Part shown: one piece after another, positions 14,860-23,803 of the stretch
Layout of the letters: the number at the start of each line of letters is the position of its first letter
Numbering within the stretch: the stretch's first letter is position 1
Source: Prevotellaceae bacterium UBA3627
GTDB lineage: Bacteria > Bacteroidota > Bacteroidia > Bacteroidales > Bacteroidaceae
Assembly: GCA_002373375.1 (NCBI GenBank)
Contig: DFLE01000057.1
Span: 20,688-51,972 of the forward strand
Direction: 5' to 3'
Length of the DNA: 31,285 nt
Translations under genes and position numbers: made by a program
Notes under the pieces: generated by a model
Seen by the model: only the letters and a program-made list of their open reading frames with translations
Told to the model about the DNA's origin: nothing
The model's database searches: none

Positions 14860-15972
14860 TCACCCCTCATACGCCTGTGCCTCTGCCTGTGCTATGATAT
14901 CCTCACGCGACATCTTGTCGGGAGTAACCACATCGTCAAGGTTCAGGTCGTCTATAGTCTGTTCTATCGCCGACTGCGGGGCATCGCTCTGTGCCTGGAT
15001 GTCAGCAGCAGCAATGTCAGCGTCTGATGATATCACAATATCGTCAACGGATGGCTGACTGACATCGGGAGCCACGCTGATAGGCTGTTCTTCCATCTTG
15101 GTGCGCTCTGTCTTTGCAGCAAAGACAGCATCGACGAACTTATTGTCGTTGCGCAGGCGCTTCAGCGTGTCCTCACTGGCGCGCTGCTGGCTCTCCTTCT
15201 TTGAGAATCCCTCTGAGCGGCAGCCGTCAACGCCCTCAAGCACCACGGTATATGCAAACGTGGGCGAGCCGTTCTTGTCCTGCGACTGCTCTTCAAGACG
15301 GAAGTCTATGTTGATGCGGTTCTTCTGTGCCCACTCCAGTATTTTTGACTTGAAGTTCACCTCCTTGTATGCCACCTTGTCGGTGTTGAGGTACTTACCC
15401 ATGACACGCTGTGTCCAGAACTGCTGGCATGCCTCATAGCCACGATCAAGATAGATGGCTCCTACCAGGGCCTCAAAGGCATTACCACCCATATAGCTGT
15501 TGTGGGTAGCAGAACGTCCGCTTGCCATTATGAGCTTGGCTATGCCCATCTCCTTTGACAGGCGTCCCAAGGTCTCACGCTGCACCATCTTGGAGCGCGC
15601 GTTGGTAAGGAAGCCCTCTGGCTTGCCGGGGAAGCGCTGATAGACCACGTCGCCCACCACCGCGTCAAGGATGGCATCGCCGAGAAACTCCAGGCGCTCG
15701 TTGTTGAGCGGCTTGCCAAGACGACCCTTCCCACCGGGGACATTGCGGCGGCCCTTGCGGTTATATCTGTCATCCTTCTTCTTACCCTTCTTGCCTTCAA
15801 GCACCTTCAGCTCCTCAGCCGTAGCACGGTGACCGAGGCTCTTGTGCATAAGAGCCACTTTGTAATAAGTAATCTTATGAGGGTAGAACCCCATTATCTT
15901 ATATAAAGCAAGGTAAAGCTCCTTGTCCTTACGGAACGGGAGCTTTACCCTATCTATTATGTTACTCAGCAT
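14860..15972 (-). CDS. rnc: Ribonuclease III with basic insert and acidic tail
   Basis: A 370-residue endonuclease that cuts double-stranded RNA in rRNA and mRNA processing; typical bacterial forms are about 225-250 residues. The signature NNERLEFLGDA is at 90-100 with E92, E95 and D99. The second acidic pair is N164/E167 (GNAFEALVGAIYLD), with Asn where E. coli has Asp114. Residues 53-87 are an extra loop rich in Lys, Arg and Gly inserted just before the signature. The dsRNA-binding domain is at about 207-275 and ends in KKESQQRASEDTL. Residues about 285-370 form an acidic Ala/Asp/Ser-rich tail. It lies 37 bases after fabF, giving the order acpP-fabF-rnc familiar in Bacteroidota. Confidence 0.94.
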   Translation of the reverse strand: MLSNIIDRVKLPFRKDKELYLALYKIMGFYPHKITYYKVALMHKSLGHRATAEELKVLEGKKGKKKDDRYNRKGRRNVPGGKGRLGKPLNNERLEFLGDAILDAVVGDVVYQRFPGKPEGFLTNARSKMVQRETLGRLSKEMGIAKLIMASGRSATHNSYMGGNAFEALVGAIYLDRGYEACQQFWTQRVMGKYLNTDKVAYKEVNFKSKILEWAQKNRINIDFRLEEQSQDKNGSPTFAYTVVLEGVDGCRSEGFSKKESQQRASEDTLKRLRNDNKFVDAVFAAKTERTKMEEQPISVAPDVSQPSVDDIVISSDADIAAADIQAQSDAPQSAIEQTIDDLNLDDVVTPDKMSREDIIAQAEAQAYEG

Positions 15973-16009
15973 ATCGTGTAGTATGTCTTATCAGCATGAT
16001 GTCTGATTA

Positions 16010-17269
16010 TTACTCAGCATATTTCTTAAATATCACGCAGGCATTGTGTCCGCCGAAGCCGAAGGTGTTGCTCAATGCTGCACGCACATTGCGCTTCTCT
16101 GCCTTATTGAAGGTGAAGTTCATGTTGTAGTCTATCTCTGGGTCCTCGTCACCCTCCTCATGGTTGATGGTAGGAGGCACGATGTCTTCCTGCACTGACT
16201 TCACACATACCATAGCCTCAAGCGCACCGGCTGCTCCGAGCAGATGGCCTGTCATAGACTTTGTTGACGAGATATTGAGCTTGTAAGCCCAGTCGCCGAA
16301 GAGTGCCTTTATGGCCTTTGCCTCTGAGATGTCACCAACAGGTGTTGAGGTGCCGTGTACGTTGATATAGTCAATATCCTCTGGCTGCATCTCTGCATCC
16401 TTCAGTGCCTCTTCCATCACGAGCTTAGCGCCCAGTCCTTCCGGATGTGATGCTGTGATATGGAATGCGTCGGCACTCATACCTGCACCTGCCATCTCGC
16501 AGTATATCTTGGCACCGCGTGCCTTGGCGTGCTCCAGCTCCTCGAGTATGAGGCAAGCTGAGCCCTCGCCCATCACAAAGCCGTCACGGCTGGCAGAGAA
16601 CGGACGGCTGGCCTTCTGAGGCTCGTCGTTACGTGTTGACAGGGCGTGCATAGAGCAGAAACCACCCAGACCTGGGTCAGTGATAACTGCCTCTGAGCCA
16701 CCTGCCACCATTACCTCTGCCTTACCCAGACGTATAAGGTTGAAAGCGTCGGCAAGAGCGTTGGTTGAAGATGCGCATGCGCTGGTGGTAGCATAGTTAG
16801 GACCGTGGAAACCATAACGTATTGATATCTGACCAGGAGCTATGTCGCCAATCATCTTAGGGATGAAGAACGGACCGAACTTAGGTGTGTCCTTGTGCTC
16901 AGAATAATACTCCAGCTCATCCTGCATGGTCTTCAGACCACCGATACCCACACCGTATATCACACCTACGCGGTTCTTGTTGATGGTGTCAAGGTTCATG
17001 GCAGAGTCTTTGATGGCCATATCGGCACTGGCTACTGCCATCTGACAGAACTTGTCCATCTTGCGTGCCTCTTTGCGGTCTATCCACTCCTCTGCGTTGA
17101 AGTTCTTTACTTCGCAGGCTATCTGTGTCTTGTAACGGGTGGCATCCATCTGCTTTATGGTGTCGCAGCCGCTCTTGCCGTCAACAAGGTTCTTCCATGT
17201 CTCTTCGGCAGAGTTGCCCAGCGGACTGACACAACCGATGCCTGTTACTACTACTCTTTTCAATTCCAT
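16010..17269 (-). CDS. fabF: Beta-ketoacyl-ACP synthase II
   Basis: A 419-residue condensing enzyme that elongates acyl-ACP with malonyl-ACP in fatty acid synthesis. The catalytic triad is Cys165 (TSACASS), His305 (NVHGTSTP) and His342 (MTGHLLGAAG). The sequence MELKRVVVTGIG is the standard FabF N-terminus, so the start is 17269. The frame stays open 50 codons further upstream, but that part is a translation of a 9-bp tandem array and is not protein. A terminator-like hairpin separates it from acpP. Confidence 0.97.
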   Translation of the reverse strand: MELKRVVVTGIGCVSPLGNSAEETWKNLVDGKSGCDTIKQMDATRYKTQIACEVKNFNAEEWIDRKEARKMDKFCQMAVASADMAIKDSAMNLDTINKNRVGVIYGVGIGGLKTMQDELEYYSEHKDTPKFGPFFIPKMIGDIAPGQISIRYGFHGPNYATTSACASSTNALADAFNLIRLGKAEVMVAGGSEAVITDPGLGGFCSMHALSTRNDEPQKASRPFSASRDGFVMGEGSACLILEELEHAKARGAKIYCEMAGAGMSADAFHITASHPEGLGAKLVMEEALKDAEMQPEDIDYINVHGTSTPVGDISEAKAIKALFGDWAYKLNISSTKSMTGHLLGAAGALEAMVCVKSVQEDIVPPTINHEEGDEDPEIDYNMNFTFNKAEKRNVRAALSNTFGFGGHNACVIFKKYAE

Positions 17270-17291
17270 TGGTTTCTTTAGGTTTTTTATA

Positions 17292-17380
17292 ATTATAGTG
17301 ACTATAGCGCCTGTAGTTCCTATAGTATCTATGCGACTATAGTATCTATTGTAACTATAGTGTCTATTGCGACTATAGTG
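17292..17380. repeat. Degenerate 9-bp tandem array (ACTATAGTN) upstream of fabF
   Basis: About ten units of the form (A/T)CTAT(A/T)G(T/C)N run through the fabF leader, with one 8-base unit. ACTATAGT is a perfect palindrome. The same word forms the array at 27843-27914, 10 kb away. Confidence 0.8.
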
Positions 17381-17399
17381 TCTTAGAGATCCTTGTATA

Positions 17400-17451
17400 T
17401 AAAAAAGAGGTGAGGGCAAGAGCGAAAAAACTTTCGCTACCAGCCATCACC
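17400..17451 (-). terminator. Terminator or attenuator between acpP and fabF
   Basis: On the minus strand GGTGA...GGC...AGCGAA pairs with TTCGCT...GCC...TCACC over 17451-17409 with two small internal mismatches, followed by TCTTTTTT. It sits 50 bases after the acpP stop. A smaller hairpin CATGCG/CGCATG is at 17464-17481. Confidence 0.75.
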
Positions 17452-17501
17452 CCATGTGTGTATCATGCGCTGAGACGCATGAGCAAGCCTTTTAGCTTTT
17501 C

Positions 17502-17738
17502 TTACTTGCTTGCGTTCTCAATGTAAGCAATAGCGTCGCCTACGGTCTGGATCTTTTCTGCGTCAGAGTCAGGAATTGTTACACCGAACTCCTTCTCAAG
17601 CTCCATGATGAGCTCTACTGTATCAAGAGAGTCAGCACCAAGGTCGTTAGTGAAACTTGCCTCAGGCTTAACCTCAGATGCGTCAACACCCAGTTTGTCT
17701 ACGATGATTTCTACTACTTTTTCGTTAATTTCAGACAT
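17502..17738 (-). CDS. acpP: Acyl carrier protein
   Basis: A 78-residue acidic carrier of acyl chains in fatty acid synthesis. Ser37 in GADSLDTVEL is the 4'-phosphopantetheine attachment site. It is the expected length and lacks any fusion. It is transcribed from a near-consensus promoter and lies upstream of fabF, with a hairpin between them that should make ACP more abundant than the enzyme. Confidence 0.98.
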   Translation of the reverse strand: MSEINEKVVEIIVDKLGVDASEVKPEASFTNDLGADSLDTVELIMELEKEFGVTIPDSDAEKIQTVGDAIAYIENASK

Positions 17739-17825
17739 GATTTTAAAATTTTGTTTGTTGTTATTTTTCTTTCTTCACACTTGATTTCATCGTGAGCTAC
17801 AACCCCACAGACAAAATTCCGACTG

Positions 17826-17857
17826 CAAAATTACTCCTTTTATCCGTAACTACCAAA
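17826..17857 (-). promoter_or_regulatory. Promoter for acpP-fabF-rnc
   Basis: On the minus strand TTTG (17857-17854), 20-base spacer, TAATTTTG (17833-17826). The leader is about 80 bases. Confidence 0.8.
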
Positions 17858-17924
17858 TATTTTTGCAAAAAAAACACCTTACACTGCACATTATATAATG
17901 TTTTGTGCATTAAATTAGCATTTA

Positions 17925-19547
17925 TTAGTTAGTTACGAGTTGTTTCACAGCACACTTCACTGCGTCATTTTCTTCATTGATAACACGGAAATATTCCGTC
18001 ATTGACCACAGGTCACGGGCTACGAGTGCCTTGAGCTGACGACGCAGTTCCACGGTGGTCTTTTCGGTCTCAGTCTCATCTTGCGGCACTATGCCCATCT
18101 TGCGGCCTTCCTCGTATATCTCGTCAATGAATGACTGGGGCACAGTGTAGCCAGCCTCAAAGGCTTTGAACCCTTTATTCGCGTCTTTTGAGTTTGGCTC
18201 CTTGCCATATAGCTTCCACAGTTTTGACCTGTTCTTCTCTGCATAACGCAGGTTGGCGTTAAGCACTACGCTCTTTGCAGAGAGCTCACGGTGATACTTG
18301 GTGTAACGTGTGGTGTCGAGCGGTATGAAGAAATCAGGCATAATGCCTCCGCCGCCATATACGGCACGGTGCTTCTTTAGCGTCTCAAAGCGCAGGGAGT
18401 CAGAGAAGTGTATGCTGTCAGCATTGGTGAACTCACCGTGTTTGTATCTCTGTTCTATATCGTTATAGTATTTCTTCGCGTCACCCTTGACGTATGGCTT
18501 CTGTATGCAACGGCCCGAGGGGGTATAGTAGTGTGCCACTGTCAGGCGTATCATAGAGCCGTCAGGCAGGTCAATGGGGCGCTGCACGAGTCCCTTGCCG
18601 AAGGTTCTGCGACCTACCACGATGCCACGGTCCTGGTCTTGTATCGCACCTGACACTATCTCTGCAGCTGAGGCAGAGAACTCATTGACAAGTACTGCTA
18701 TGCGGCCCAGGCGGAACGTGCCGTTTCCCTTGGCGCGGAACTCCTGACGATGTACGGTGCGTCCTTCGGTGTAAACGAGCAGGTCGCCTGACTCCAAGAA
18801 CTCATTGAGCACGTCAACAGCAGCCTGAAGGAAGCCACCGCCATTATCCTGCAAGTCGAGTATAAGATCGTTCATGCCATCCTTGCGCAGTTGTGTAAGG
18901 CAGTCAAGCAACTCCTTATGCGTGGTAAGTCCGAAGGAAGAGATGCGGATATAACCTATGCCGGGACGTATCATATATGATGCCTCCACAGTATTCAACG
19001 GTATCTTGTCGCGTATGATATCGAAGTATATCAGGCCGTTTATGCCGCTACGCTTGATACCTACATGCACCTTAGTACCTTTAGGACCACGCAGGCGACG
19101 CATAATCTCCTCCTTTGACATATTAACGCCGGCTATAGATGTGTCATTGACAGTCACTATGCGGTCTCCTGCCAGTATGCCGACTTTCTCTGACGGGCCG
19201 TCATTGATTGTCTGCACAATGAGCAGTGTGTCCTCAAGCATATTAAACTGCACGCCTATTCCCTCAAAGTTGCCGATGAGCGGCTCGTTAAGGGCTTTCA
19301 CCTCCTTTGGAGTAGAATAGCTGGAGTGCGGGTCCAGCTTCTCTAACATACCACGTATGGCATCCTCCGCGAGTTTGCCCTCATCCACACTGTCCACATA
19401 CAGGTTACTTATAGCCATCTCTGCTATGGAGAGTTTGCGCAACGGCGAGTCCTCACCAAAGTTAATACGCAGTTGTGCCTGCGTGCTGTTAACGGCCAGC
19501 AGTGCAAGCACTGCGGCCAACAGTCTGTATCTTATCTTATTCATCAT
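17925..19547 (-). CDS. S41 family C-terminal processing peptidase (CtpA-like)
   Basis: A 540-residue exported serine protease. Residues 1-24 form a signal peptide ending STQA. A PDZ domain (about 93-175) with GIGVQF and GPSEKVGILAGDRIV selects C-terminal substrates. The protease core follows, with the LDLQDNGGGFL strand, catalytic Ser in EFSASAAEI (Ser293, or Ser291) and Lys318 in FGKGLVQ. The C-terminal 150 residues are helical and charged. It probably cleaves periplasmic proteins. The frame extends upstream to 19619, but that segment spans the inferred transcript start and would bury the signal peptide, so 19547 (or the next Met at 19544) is the start. Confidence 0.92.
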   Translation of the reverse strand: MMNKIRYRLLAAVLALLAVNSTQAQLRINFGEDSPLRKLSIAEMAISNLYVDSVDEGKLAEDAIRGMLEKLDPHSSYSTPKEVKALNEPLIGNFEGIGVQFNMLEDTLLIVQTINDGPSEKVGILAGDRIVTVNDTSIAGVNMSKEEIMRRLRGPKGTKVHVGIKRSGINGLIYFDIIRDKIPLNTVEASYMIRPGIGYIRISSFGLTTHKELLDCLTQLRKDGMNDLILDLQDNGGGFLQAAVDVLNEFLESGDLLVYTEGRTVHRQEFRAKGNGTFRLGRIAVLVNEFSASAAEIVSGAIQDQDRGIVVGRRTFGKGLVQRPIDLPDGSMIRLTVAHYYTPSGRCIQKPYVKGDAKKYYNDIEQRYKHGEFTNADSIHFSDSLRFETLKKHRAVYGGGGIMPDFFIPLDTTRYTKYHRELSAKSVVLNANLRYAEKNRSKLWKLYGKEPNSKDANKGFKAFEAGYTVPQSFIDEIYEEGRKMGIVPQDETETEKTTVELRRQLKALVARDLWSMTEYFRVINEENDAVKCAVKQLVTN

Positions 19548-19594
19548 ATTCGTTTTATCAAAGCCAGACAACAAGTGTCTGCAGTTTAATTCGG

Positions 19595-19628
19595 CTAAGG
19601 TACAAAAAATATTTGACATATACGCAAA
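19595..19628 (-). promoter_or_regulatory. Probable promoter for the S41 peptidase
   Basis: On the minus strand TACCTTAG (19602-19595), one mismatch to TAnnTTTG, with TTTG (19628-19625) 22 bases upstream. The -33 overlaps the end of the pectate lyase terminator. Confidence 0.5.
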
Positions 19629-19663
19629 AAGCCCCGGAATTTTTATATATTCCGGGGCTTTTT
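19626..19663 (-). terminator. Terminator of the pectate lyase gene
   Basis: Perfect 15-base arms (19626-19640 and 19649-19663, core GCCCCGGAAT) with A5/T5 ends. It stands 62 bases after the pectate lyase stop. Confidence 0.93.
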
Positions 19664-19725
19664 CCTTTTATGGTGGGAATAAATAGAACCCACCTTGTTT
19701 CATCACATGTAATATATACAAGTGT

Positions 19726-21828
19726 CTATCTCACTACCAATTTCTTTCCGTTCATTATATATATGCCCTTGGTGAGTCCGCTGACCTGAGCCTGAGAGGC
19801 ATTGCTTATCAGCAGACGGCCGTCTATGCTGTAGATGTTATGGCTACGTGGTGATGCCACGGCGGCCACACCCTTTACGGCTGTATGCGTGTCTTCCACA
19901 TATAGCGTGGCTATTATGGCACTCTGCGCATCACCAGTAACCGCCAGCGTTATACTGCCCTCCAGCGCAGGGCTGAACGTAAAAGTGTAGTTGTCCTCAC
20001 CAGCCCCTGAAGCCTTACGGTTACGCAGCACATAATCGTTTGCCGCATTCTTTGAGCCGAGCGTGAGGTTACCTACCTTCCACACATATCCTGTACCAGT
20101 ATCATTATTCAAATATCCCTCAACCTTTATTGAGCTGACCTTAATCCCTTCAGGCAGTTTGAATGTGTAGTCAGTATTACGTGATGCCTTCATGTAAACG
20201 CCAGAGGTAGCTGTCAGTTTGCTGCCGCTTGTGCCAGTGATTTTATAGTCGTCGCTGCCGAAGTTTCCAGTGCCGTCGCTGGTCCTTGCGCTGATTTCAA
20301 GTGTCTCTGGCACATCACTGCCTACCTCTACTATGTCGCCCTCAGCCACGCCGCCTGCGTTCTGCGCGGCGGTTATGCTGCTGACAAGGGAGTTAAGATA
20401 GTTCTCCAGGTTCGTATAGCCATTGCTTGCCACTTGCGCGCCGTCAGTAACGTCATAAGGGTCTGTGTCAAGAGTGAACTCCTCGTATGTGTTTGGAATA
20501 CCGTCACCGTCACTGTCCAAGGGAGCCGTGGCGCTGTTGAGCGTGGGCCATGGACTCCAATCAGAGTCAGCGTTATCCGGTCTGAGATCTTCCTGAGAAT
20601 TGATAAAACCTTTGCTGAGTCCGCTGCCTTGATGTGACGCCGTGCCGTAGCGTGCGTCGTTGATAAGCTCTGCATCATAGCTGTCACGGCTCTTTGAGCA
20701 TCCTACATAGTCAAGCACACGCGCATAGGCATCCTCCGCACTGTGCGTGGTGGTATATATGAAGTCAATAGGCTCAGAGAGACGGATAGTGTCTTTGGTC
20801 TTTTGTGTATAGGTGCCATCGCAACTGCTGGCATCTACCTGGTTGTATATACCGTATGTCCAGTTGTCATTGGTCACGCTGGCATATTGCGGATTAACGT
20901 TGCCGTTAACATACAGGTGTCCCCATTTGTGCAGTGCAGGGGCGTATGCCGGATATGTCGTCACATACGAGTTGGTGCGCACGCCTATACCGGCAAGACG
21001 ATAAGCCACCGCCTTGTTTGTCGGGGTACCCGGACCTGGCTTGTAATAGTTGTTAACCATATTAACATCCATGCCCTCGCCGCCGTAGCAGCCATTGCCA
21101 GCCCAGTTGTATATGACGTTGTTACGCATATCCATGTGCTCGTTTAACTGTGTGGTAGGACGCGGGCCAAGGCGAGGCGTGCGGCTGACATGGTGTATCA
21201 TGAGGTTATGATGGAAAGAAGCATGGTCACCACCCCAGTTACCACCATATCCGTGAGCGCCTTTAACATGACCTGCATTGACAAGTGAGTGCGATGATAT
21301 ACACCACTGCACCGTGGTATTCTTGTTTCCTAATACTGACAAGCACTCATCAATAGACCAGCTGACAGAGCAGTGGTCTATCATAATACCCTCATGATCC
21401 ATTGCTCCAAGTCCATCGCCCTCATGGTATGCCACTTGCTGCTGACCAAGTCTGAAACGCATATAGCGTATGATAACGTTGTTCGCATTAATCGTGAAAG
21501 GATAGTCGGCTACACATATACCGTCACCAGGGGCTGACTGTCCGGCGATAGTCACATCACCACTGTTGATAGACAATGCGGACTGCAGGAATATAGTACC
21601 TGACACCTTAAAGAGTATCGTACGCTTGCCTGTCTGTCCTATGGCCCATCTCAGAGAGCCCTCACCAGAGTCATTAAGATTGGTAACGTAATATACCTTA
21701 CCACCACGGCCTCCCGTGACATAGCGGGCATAGCCCTCTGCACCAGGAAATGCCGGCTGCTTCTCTTGTGCTCCTACTGTCATGACAGAGACAAGCAACA
21801 AAAGAAATGAAAGAATTGTACTTTTCAT
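19726..21828 (-). CDS. Secreted PL1-type pectate lyase with T9SS sorting domain
   Basis: A 700-residue exported enzyme. Residues 1-20 are a signal peptide. The parallel beta-helix lyase domain begins FPGAEGYARYVTGGRGG and contains the right-handed-helix hallmarks VSGTI, IIRYMRFRLG, the Ca-binding region DGLGAMDHEGIMIDHCSVSW, and the catalytic-arginine region VSRTPRLGPRP. Near 433 a DSDGDGIPNTYEE calcium-loop motif follows, then a carbohydrate-binding-like beta domain (about 500-650). The final 45 residues end SIDGRLL...KGIYIMNGKKLVVR, a type A T9SS sorting domain. It cleaves polygalacturonate by beta-elimination, releasing 4,5-unsaturated oligogalacturonides, the chemical precursors of the KduI substrate. 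It is monocistronic with its own promoter and terminator. Confidence 0.92.
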   Translation of the reverse strand: MKSTILSFLLLLVSVMTVGAQEKQPAFPGAEGYARYVTGGRGGKVYYVTNLNDSGEGSLRWAIGQTGKRTILFKVSGTIFLQSALSINSGDVTIAGQSAPGDGICVADYPFTINANNVIIRYMRFRLGQQQVAYHEGDGLGAMDHEGIMIDHCSVSWSIDECLSVLGNKNTTVQWCISSHSLVNAGHVKGAHGYGGNWGGDHASFHHNLMIHHVSRTPRLGPRPTTQLNEHMDMRNNVIYNWAGNGCYGGEGMDVNMVNNYYKPGPGTPTNKAVAYRLAGIGVRTNSYVTTYPAYAPALHKWGHLYVNGNVNPQYASVTNDNWTYGIYNQVDASSCDGTYTQKTKDTIRLSEPIDFIYTTTHSAEDAYARVLDYVGCSKSRDSYDAELINDARYGTASHQGSGLSKGFINSQEDLRPDNADSDWSPWPTLNSATAPLDSDGDGIPNTYEEFTLDTDPYDVTDGAQVASNGYTNLENYLNSLVSSITAAQNAGGVAEGDIVEVGSDVPETLEISARTSDGTGNFGSDDYKITGTSGSKLTATSGVYMKASRNTDYTFKLPEGIKVSSIKVEGYLNNDTGTGYVWKVGNLTLGSKNAANDYVLRNRKASGAGEDNYTFTFSPALEGSITLAVTGDAQSAIIATLYVEDTHTAVKGVAAVASPRSHNIYSIDGRLLISNASQAQVSGLTKGIYIMNGKKLVVR

Positions 21829-21862
21829 TGTTTATATAACTTGTATTTTTTATTGCGCCTTG

Positions 21863-21893
21863 CAAAGTTATTAAAAAAAGAACACAATACAAG
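21863..21893 (-). promoter_or_regulatory. Promoter for the pectate lyase gene
   Basis: On the minus strand CTTG (21893-21890), 19-base spacer, TAACTTTG (21870-21863). Leader about 30 bases. Confidence 0.7.
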
Positions 21894-21943
21894 TTTATAA
21901 AACCTTTTTTGCCTAAAAGACAAAAAAACACTCACTAATTGAT

Positions 21944-23194
21944 TTAATTTTCATACCATCCCGCACTGACAGCCACTGCAACCTGCCACCCCATACTCCA
22001 TGCAGCCTGCAGATTAAACCCTCCTGTTATAGCATCCATATCCGTCACTTCTCCTGCGAAATACAGTCCTTTGTAACGGCGGTGTTCCAATGTCTTAGGC
22101 TGTAACTCCTTCAATGACACCCCTCCGGCTGTCACGAACTCTTCCTTGTATGTGTTTCTGCCACTGACTGTTAACTGCTGTGCAGTCAACACATTTACAA
22201 GGCGATTGATATGTGCCTTGTTAAGTGCACCCCATCTCTGCGACTGTGGTATGGAACAATGATCCAGCATAACATTCCAATGCTTCTGCGTAAGGAAAGT
22301 AGGATATTCATTACATATCAGGCGCATACTGTGTTCTCGCATCATATCTGCGATATAGCCACGCACTGCCTCCTCTTTCCTACCGCCACACCAGTTCACC
22401 GTTAATATGGCGCGATAATCTTGTTCCGCCAACTCTCTGGCGGCGTATGATGACAAGCGCAAGATAGCCGGCCCGCTAACCCCATGATGTGTCCATAATA
22501 GTGCTCCACTTGCATGATGTGCCGTACCGGCAAGGGTTACTGTCACATCCTTTACTACCGTTCCCATCAGTGACTCATGATTGTCATTGACAGTATTCAA
22601 TGTAAAGAGCGAGGGTATAGTGGACTGCATCTTTACTTTCAATGTCTCAAGGAATGTTGAGCGTCCGCCTCCTGTTGCTATCACAACGACATCTGACTGT
22701 ACCTGCTTATCTTGATTATCGAATGAGAGCAGATAAGAGCCCTCACCCTGTTGTTCTATGTTTGTAAGTTTGTGCTTGTATTGTATCTTTATGCCTTGAC
22801 AGTTTATCGCATGAAGAAGTGTGTTGACTATCTCCATTGCGTCCTGCGACTGAGGGAACACGCATCCGTCATCCTGGCACACCAGCCGCACGCCCTCATT
22901 CTCAAACCATCTCATAGTATCATTATGTGAGTAAGCTGTCAAGACTTTACGCATCAGCTTATCGCCTCGCGGATAAACCTGCTGCAGATTACCATAGCGT
23001 CCTCTGTCATCAAGAAACGGCTCAAAGGTATTAGTAAGGTTACACCGTCCGCCTCCTGTTATCGCTACCTTTGCCAACGCCTTGGACTTCTGCTCATATA
23101 TTGTAATGTCACACTCCGGACATCTTCTTTTCAGTTCTATTGCACAGAAGCAACCAGCCGCACCGGCTCCTATTATGGAAACCCTCTTACTCAC
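21944..23194 (-). CDS. BaiN/RdsA-family (HI0933-like) flavoprotein
   Basis: A 416-residue FAD-dependent oxidoreductase of the HI0933-like family. The FAD-binding GxGxxG is in SIIGAGAAGCF, followed by the family mark TGGGRCNLTN and the C-terminal ITGGFNLQAAWSMG. Members include BaiN and the archaeal RdsA; the physiological role of most is unknown. An ATG at 23239 would overlap the preceding methyltransferase gene by 49 bases and add 15 residues with no homology signal. The GTG at 23194 gives a four-base GTGA overlap with that gene's stop and starts seven residues before the GAGAAG loop, so I choose it. Confidence 0.88.
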   Translation of the reverse strand: MSKRVSIIGAGAAGCFCAIELKRRCPECDITIYEQKSKALAKVAITGGGRCNLTNTFEPFLDDRGRYGNLQQVYPRGDKLMRKVLTAYSHNDTMRWFENEGVRLVCQDDGCVFPQSQDAMEIVNTLLHAINCQGIKIQYKHKLTNIEQQGEGSYLLSFDNQDKQVQSDVVVIATGGGRSTFLETLKVKMQSTIPSLFTLNTVNDNHESLMGTVVKDVTVTLAGTAHHASGALLWTHHGVSGPAILRLSSYAARELAEQDYRAILTVNWCGGRKEEAVRGYIADMMREHSMRLICNEYPTFLTQKHWNVMLDHCSIPQSQRWGALNKAHINRLVNVLTAQQLTVSGRNTYKEEFVTAGGVSLKELQPKTLEHRRYKGLYFAGEVTDMDAITGGFNLQAAWSMGWQVAVAVSAGWYEN

Positions 23195-23802
23195 CTGTTC
23201 TCTGTCAACCGTTGTGTTAACTGCTGTGCTATGTGCCATATAACGATGCCAGCGGTGACTGACACGTTAAGCGAATGCTTGGTGCCATACTGCGGTATCT
23301 CTATACATCCATCACATATATCCACCACGTCCTGTCTTACTCCCTTCACCTCATTTCCCATAACAATGGCGTAGCGTTGAGTATCAGACGCACTACCGTC
23401 TATCACGAAGTCCTGAAGCATTGTGGAACCATGACACTGCTCCACCGCAAAAACCCTGCATCCCTCCTTCTGCAGTTGCTTTACCATCTCTGCGGCAGAC
23501 TCACAGTAATGCCACTCTACACTGTTCTCTGCACCAAGAGCTGTCTTATGTATCTCCTGTGCTGCTTTCAGCGAGCACTGTTTCACCACCATGCCATCAG
23601 GCCCTTTCACATCATCGGGAGCGGCAGTTATGCCACACAGGCACACAGCCTCTAACCTAAAGGCGTCAGCCGTACGAAACACGCTACCCACATTATGCAA
23701 TGACCTCACATCATCAAGAATGACGATGAGAGGTATCTTGGGTGCTTTGTGAAACTCGTCTATGCTCAGACGGTTCATCTCAACAATAGATGTTTTCTGC
23801 AT
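23191..23802 (-). CDS. SpoU/TrmH family RNA 2'-O-methyltransferase
   Basis: A 203-residue SPOUT (deep-knot) methyltransferase using S-adenosylmethionine. Motif 1 is DDVRSLHNVGSVFRTADAF with the conserved Asn and Arg, motif 2 is VMGNEVKGV, and motif 3 is IPQYGTKHSLNVSVTAGI. It lacks an N-terminal RNA-binding extension, so the RNA target (tRNA or rRNA) is not readable. The ATG at 23802 lies one base after the hemolysin-III stop; Met9 is an alternative. It is coupled to the flavoprotein gene by a four-base overlap. Confidence 0.93.
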   Translation of the reverse strand: MQKTSIVEMNRLSIDEFHKAPKIPLIVILDDVRSLHNVGSVFRTADAFRLEAVCLCGITAAPDDVKGPDGMVVKQCSLKAAQEIHKTALGAENSVEWHYCESAAEMVKQLQKEGCRVFAVEQCHGSTMLQDFVIDGSASDTQRYAIVMGNEVKGVRQDVVDICDGCIEIPQYGTKHSLNVSVTAGIVIWHIAQQLTQRLTENR

Positions 23803-23803
23803 A

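Noticed and set aside
17270..17419. N-terminal 50-residue extension of fabF
   Set aside because: It is a translation of a 9-bp tandem array (three-residue periodic text) ahead of the standard MELKRVVVTG start.
19548..19619. N-terminal extension of the S41 peptidase
   Set aside because: It overlaps the promoter -7 element and would place 24 residues before an otherwise normal signal peptide.
20743..21147. Plus-strand open frame of 134 codons within the pectate lyase gene
   Set aside because: Antisense shadow of the lyase domain; no promoter.
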